A DNA stretch of 64,000 nucleotides from Deinococci bacterium (lineage in GTDB: Bacteria; Deinococcota; Deinococci; Deinococcales; Trueperaceae). The notes beneath the pieces were generated by a model. It was given only the letters and a program-made list of their open reading frames with translations. It was not told the origin of the DNA and made no database searches. Shown here one piece after another: positions 60,974 to 64,000 of the stretch. The stretch lies in the NCBI GenBank assembly GCA_030149325.1, contig JASBRS010000010.1:62001-126000 (forward strand), written 5' to 3'. Positions within the stretch are counted from its first letter, which is position 1. Every line of letters begins with the position of its first letter. The position numbers and the translations under genes are program-made.

Positions 60974-61801
60974 TCAGCCCTCGCCCTCGCGCGCCTCGGC
61001 GTTGGCGCGCACGGCGGCCGCCACGAACGCAGCCAGCCCCTCGGCGCGATCGTCGTAGTGCGCGCGGAAGCGCGGATCGCTCTCGTACAGCTCGGCCAGG
61101 CCGGCGTGCATGGCAGGGCTGCAGTCGTAGAACCAGAGGCTGATGTGGCGGCGGTGGGCCTCGGCGGCCTCCATGGCCTCGCCCGCGGTGGGCGCCAGCC
61201 CGGCGGCGTGGACGTCGGCCAGGCGCGCCTCGATGGCCTCGGCCTCGTCGCGGATCTTCCGCCAGGTGTCCTTGTCGTAGCGTTCCGCGCGGCGACGGCT
61301 CTGGCGGTAGGCGTCGGTGTCGCCCCAGCGCTCTGCCGCTTCGGCGGCGTGCTCGGTCGGGTCGTGGTCGCCGAACACCTCGAACAGCTCCTCAGGGTCG
61401 AGTCGGATCCCCATCTGCATCGCCTCCAGGGTCTTGTCCAACGAGCTGCGCATCGCCTCCAGGCGGCGCAGACGTGCGTCGAGCAGGGCGCGTTGCCGGC
61501 GCAGGTGGTCCATGCGGTCGGAGGAGGGTTCGTCGAGCAGGGCGCCGATGGCGCCGAGCTCGAACCCCAGCTCGCGGTAGGCGAGGACCCGATGCAGGCG
61601 CTCGAGCTCGAGAGGTCCGTAGCTGCGGTACCCGCCGGCGCTGCGCTCGGCGGGGCGGACGAGGCCGATGGCGTCGTAGTGGTGGAGGGCCCGGACGGAC
61701 ACGCCTGCCAGGCGCGCCACCTCGCCGACGCTGTAGCGCGCCTCGCGGTCGGGCCCCGTCGAGGCGGCCTCGGAAGGTCTCCTGCGGTCGCGGTCGGGCA
61801 C
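60974..61801 (-). CDS. MerR/TipA-type transcriptional regulator
   Basis: A 275-residue regulator. Residues 23-62 are the MerR winged helix-turn-helix (YSVGEVARLAGVSVRALHHY, then GGYRSYG), followed by the dimerisation helix (LLDARLRRLEAMRSSLDKTL). The C-terminal about 130 residues resemble the TipAS antibiotic-binding domain, with a conserved WGDTDAYRQSRRRAERY stretch. Only one Cys is present in this domain. Its own promoter carries the expected dyad, so autoregulation is likely; ligands in this group are often thiopeptides or other drugs. Confidence 0.9.
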   Translation of the reverse strand: MPDRDRRRPSEAASTGPDREARYSVGEVARLAGVSVRALHHYDAIGLVRPAERSAGGYRSYGPLELERLHRVLAYRELGFELGAIGALLDEPSSDRMDHLRRQRALLDARLRRLEAMRSSLDKTLEAMQMGIRLDPEELFEVFGDHDPTEHAAEAAERWGDTDAYRQSRRRAERYDKDTWRKIRDEAEAIEARLADVHAAGLAPTAGEAMEAAEAHRRHISLWFYDCSPAMHAGLAELYESDPRFRAHYDDRAEGLAAFVAAAVRANAEAREGEG

Positions 61802-61819
61802 ATCGCTCCTCTCGCCAGC

Positions 61820-61850
61820 AGCCTAGACCCTCACGTTGCGTCAGGGTCAA
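61820..61850 (-). promoter_or_regulatory. MerR-type operator inside a 19-bp spacer promoter
   Basis: On the minus strand, TTGACC and TAGGCT are separated by 19 bp, the long spacer typical of MerR-family promoters. The dyad at 61826-61848 (GACCCTCACG-TTG-CGTCAGGGTC) has nine matched pairs of ten and overlaps both elements. The regulator would twist the DNA to allow transcription of its own gene. The leader is about 18 nt with GAGGAG. Confidence 0.85.
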
Positions 61851-61949
61851 GTCGGGGAGAGCCGAGCGCTTCCGGGAACTTCTCGGGCGGTTCCCGACTC
61901 CAACCAGATAGGACCCGCCTCCGCGGGCCCGACTCACGGGAGGTCCATC

Positions 61950-62840
61950 GTGAACCGCCAACGACCGCATCGCCGACGCCGCTTCGTCCCCGTCCTCCTC
62001 GTCCTCGCTACCGCCGGCGTGGGCGCCGTGCTCGCCGGCTGCAACAGCGTGCCGTCGAGTGCCGCCGCCACCAGCGCCGCCGGCCAGGCCGTGCTGAGTG
62101 CGGTCGACGACGCCTTCGCCAGTTCGGCCAGCGCCGACGGTACCGACCTCGCGCCGGCCTCCGTGTCCACGCAGTCGGTCGAGCCCATCGTGGTGGTGAG
62201 GCGTGCCGACATGCACCGCGAGCGCCGCCTGGTGAGCCTGATCTTCGATCGGCAGCCCGATCCCACGTCGGCCGAGGCGCAGGTGTGGGTGCACGTCACC
62301 GGCACCGCCCAACTGTGGCAGGGGTACCCGGTGTCCGGTTCCGGCTGGACCCTGGTGGGACGCAAGCCCATCGACTACCAGGGCACGCTGACCCTCCAGG
62401 TGGCCAAGGGGGCCGGCGGCTGGAGCCTGACGTCGGTCGACAGCACCGGCCTGAGCCAGGGAGCCGATGCCGCCAGCGTGGCGAGCGTGGCCTTCACGCC
62501 CGATCCCCTGCTCATCGGTCGCAGCGACAACGTCGGCACCGTCGACCTGCGCGTTCCCGACAGCACGGACCAGTTCCTGGTGGTCGCCCGAGGCCCGTAC
62601 ATGGCGCCCCACGGCGTGCTCGGCGACAACGGCGTGGCCCCCGACACCACCGCCGACGACGGTACCTACACCGGCTACGTGTGGGTCGGAGCCGATGCCC
62701 GGGCCGGCACCCACCTGGCGTTCGTCACCGCCCTCGACTACACCAAGACCGTCGACCTCGGCCAGTCGGGCGGCAGCTACCTCGCCCCCTACACCTTCAC
62801 CCTCCACCCGGTGGTGGTAGACCTGGCCGCGAGCGAGTAG
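61950..62840 (+). CDS. Lipoprotein with choice-of-anchor-like beta domain, unknown function
   Basis: A 296-residue lipoprotein. An Arg-rich start and a hydrophobic stretch end in LAGC (Cys31). The mature part is Ser/Ala/Asp/Thr-rich with short beta strands: AEAQVWVHVTGTAQLWQGYP, GTLTLQVAKGAGGWSLTSV and a terminal TADDGTYTGYVWVGADARAG that resembles the PKD/CARDB-like or Ig-like surface domains. No catalytic motif. It is followed by an ECF sigma/anti-sigma pair on the same strand. Its GTG has GGGAGG 6 nt upstream. Confidence 0.7.
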   Translation: MNRQRPHRRRRFVPVLLVLATAGVGAVLAGCNSVPSSAAATSAAGQAVLSAVDDAFASSASADGTDLAPASVSTQSVEPIVVVRRADMHRERRLVSLIFDRQPDPTSAEAQVWVHVTGTAQLWQGYPVSGSGWTLVGRKPIDYQGTLTLQVAKGAGGWSLTSVDSTGLSQGADAASVASVAFTPDPLLIGRSDNVGTVDLRVPDSTDQFLVVARGPYMAPHGVLGDNGVAPDTTADDGTYTGYVWVGADARAGTHLAFVTALDYTKTVDLGQSGGSYLAPYTFTLHPVVVDLAASE

Positions 62841-62843
62841 GGT
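62838..62843 (+). promoter_or_regulatory. TAGGGT -10 box of a probable leaderless promoter for the sigma factor
   Basis: TAGGGT overlaps the stop codon of the lipoprotein gene and lies 6 nt before the ATG at 62850. No Shine-Dalgarno sequence is present between them. Confidence 0.4.
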
Positions 62844-62849
62844 CGGAGC

Positions 62850-63569
62850 ATGGCCGTCCTCCCGATCCCTGTGCGCGCGCTCCCCGGGCGGGGCCCCTGC
62901 CGGCCCGTCCGGGAGGGCGCGCCGGCCGGCCCGGACGCAGCGGCTGCTCGCCTGGTGCGCTCGCTCACTCGGGCGACGGCGTGGTTCGCCGACCTGTTCG
63001 ACGCCTCCGGCGAGCCGACGCGAGCGCTCGAGCGCGAGACCCAGCTCGTCGCCGCCGCCAAGTACGGCGACCCCGATGCCTTCGACGCGCTGGTGACGCG
63101 GCACGCTCCCGCCCTCCACGCCGTGGCGCGCCGGCTGGTGGGCGACGATCTCGCCCGCGACGTGGTGCAGGACAGCCTGCTGGCCGCCTACCGGAGCCTG
63201 CGCGCCTTCCGCGGCGACGCCAGCTTCGGGTCGTACCTCCACGGCATCGTCGTGAACCGTTGTCGTCGGGTGGCGCCGCGTTGGCAGCGCCCCTCGGCCC
63301 CGAGCGAGGCGCTGGCCCTGGAGGCCAGCCGCGACCTCGGGCCCGAAGCGCATGCGGTCGCGAGCGACACCCGCGCGCGGATCGAAGCGGCGCTCCGAAC
63401 GCTGCCGCCGCGCTTCCGCGAGGCGCTGGCGCTCCGCGAGTTCGGTGGTCTCAGCTACGAGGAGATCGCGGAGGCGGTGGGGGCACCGGTGGGCACGGTG
63501 CGCAGCCGCATCGCCCGCGCCCGTGGCCAGCTGCGCGACGAGCTCGAGCGCCGGGGGGTCCGGCCGTGA
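62850..63569 (+). CDS. ECF-type RNA polymerase sigma factor
   Basis: A 239-residue sigma factor. Region 2 includes GDPDAFDALVTRHAPALHAV and DDLARDVVQDSLLAAYRSLR; region 4 includes LPPRFREALALREFGGLSYE and VGAPVGTVRSRIARARGQLR. The N-terminal about 60 residues are an unusual Pro/Arg/Ala-rich extension; a downstream GTG at 62956 could be the real start. A coupled anti-sigma gene follows (GTGA overlap). The pair probably controls an envelope response. Confidence 0.92.
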   Translation: MAVLPIPVRALPGRGPCRPVREGAPAGPDAAAARLVRSLTRATAWFADLFDASGEPTRALERETQLVAAAKYGDPDAFDALVTRHAPALHAVARRLVGDDLARDVVQDSLLAAYRSLRAFRGDASFGSYLHGIVVNRCRRVAPRWQRPSAPSEALALEASRDLGPEAHAVASDTRARIEAALRTLPPRFREALALREFGGLSYEEIAEAVGAPVGTVRSRIARARGQLRDELERRGVRP

Positions 63570-63985
63570 GCCGGCGCCCGGACGACCGCCGTCACGACCG
63601 GCTCAGCGCCTACCTCGACGGCGAGCTGTCGCCGACCGAGGCCGCCGCTCTCGAGCGTGAGCTGCCCGTCGACCCCGCACTGCAGGCCGATCTCGACGCC
63701 ATGCAGCGCCTCTCCGGACGTCTCGCCGTGGAGGACGAGGACTACCGCGCGGCGCAGGGCATCCGCGCCGCCGTGCGCGGGCGCCTGGCCGAGCCGCACC
63801 GCCGCAGGGGCGTGCCGCTGGCACGTTGGTGGTGGATCCCCGCGGCCGCCACCCTGGCGGTGGTGAGCTTCGTGGCGCTGCGCGCGGCCGGGCCGCTAGG
63901 GCCCCGTCCTCAGCAGGTCCAGGTCGAGGCGGTGGCCGAGCAGTACGCGCTCGCCCTCAGCGACCTCGGTGGGGGCCAGCCGTGA
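63566..63985 (+). CDS. Anti-sigma factor without zinc motif
   Basis: A 139-residue protein with an N-terminal segment HDRLSAYLDGELSPTEAAAL like the anti-sigma domain of membrane anti-sigma factors, a single membrane helix at about residues 88-107 (WWWIPAAATLAVVSFVALRA) and a short outer tail. It contains no Cys, so it lacks the HxxxCxxC zinc site of ZAS/RsrA-type proteins. Its GTG overlaps the sigma stop by GTGA. It should hold the sigma factor at the membrane until a signal releases it. Confidence 0.83.
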   Translation: MSRRPDDRRHDRLSAYLDGELSPTEAAALERELPVDPALQADLDAMQRLSGRLAVEDEDYRAAQGIRAAVRGRLAEPHRRRGVPLARWWWIPAAATLAVVSFVALRAAGPLGPRPQQVQVEAVAEQYALALSDLGGGQP

Positions 63986-64000
63986 GGTGGCCCCGGATCC
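63982..64000 (+). CDS. Possible start of the next gene (truncated)
   Basis: A GTG at 63982 overlaps the anti-sigma stop in the same GTGA manner as other pairs here, and the frame stays open for six codons to the window end. Too little is visible to name it. Confidence 0.25.

Overview
The window is about 70% G+C, gene-dense, and has no rRNA, tRNA, CRISPR array or insertion sequence that I can see. The best taxonomic hint is a Deinococcota-like (Deinococcus/Thermus/Truepera side) high-GC bacterium. The first gene resembles the DUF4900 pilus-associated proteins of that phylum. Several genes have a TANNNT -10 box only 5-9 nt before their ATG, which is the leaderless-mRNA layout known from Deinococcus. 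This is inference; no marker gene settles it. The genes look chromosomal and most are housekeeping or metabolic, arranged in short operons with ATGA, GTGA or TGATG overlaps.

Layout. 1-3706: a truncated DUF4900 protein, a LysM coiled-coil lipoprotein, an MBL-fold hydrolase and a YjbR protein. 3703-8449 (minus): aldo/keto reductase, FAH-family hydrolase, and a methyltransferase/creatininase/M20 peptidase operon. 8495-13293 (minus): an SbcD-like nuclease with an SbcC/YhaN-like ATPase. 13439-18658: AttH-like lipoprotein, MFS transporter, H+-ATPase-type P-type pump. 18887-22820: an atypical NarL-type regulator, then FdhD with a YdeP-like molybdenum oxidoreductase. 23025-24847: a SAM methyltransferase overlapping a fused HgcA-HgcB-like corrinoid/ferredoxin membrane protein. 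24850-27492 (minus): a four-subunit 2-oxoacid:ferredoxin oxidoreductase. 27609-30031 (minus): an MprF-like protein with a rhomboid. 30137-33911: DUF432, MscS, hydrolase, DinB and DUF1697 proteins. 34063-38489: a sugar ABC importer plus a phosphodiester glycosidase. 38546-41709: a deoxyhypusine-synthase homologue, a thiolase, a small ORF and an NTF2-like protein. 42354-47361: a second sugar importer with a SIS isomerase and a PfkB kinase. 47363-51296 (minus): a small helical protein, and a rifampicin-phosphotransferase-like enzyme behind a short leader ORF. 51415-58395: AddB-like and AddA-like proteins, then Ada. 58493-61801: PLP decarboxylase, acetamidase/formamidase, TipA-type MerR regulator. 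61950-64000: a lipoprotein, an ECF sigma factor, a zinc-less anti-sigma factor and the possible start of a further gene.

The stretch most worth attention is 19.5-27.5 kb. It groups a molybdenum oxidoreductase with its FdhD maturase, a corrinoid-protein-like methyl-transfer pair and a ferredoxin-reducing oxidoreductase. It also carries two striking small features. One is a chain of three 14-nt mini-ORFs that links the oxidoreductase stop codon to the fdhD start through successive ATGA overlaps. The other is a perfect 16-bp palindrome in the divergent promoter region in front of the corrinoid pair. Together these suggest a low-potential methyl or electron transfer module of unknown substrate.
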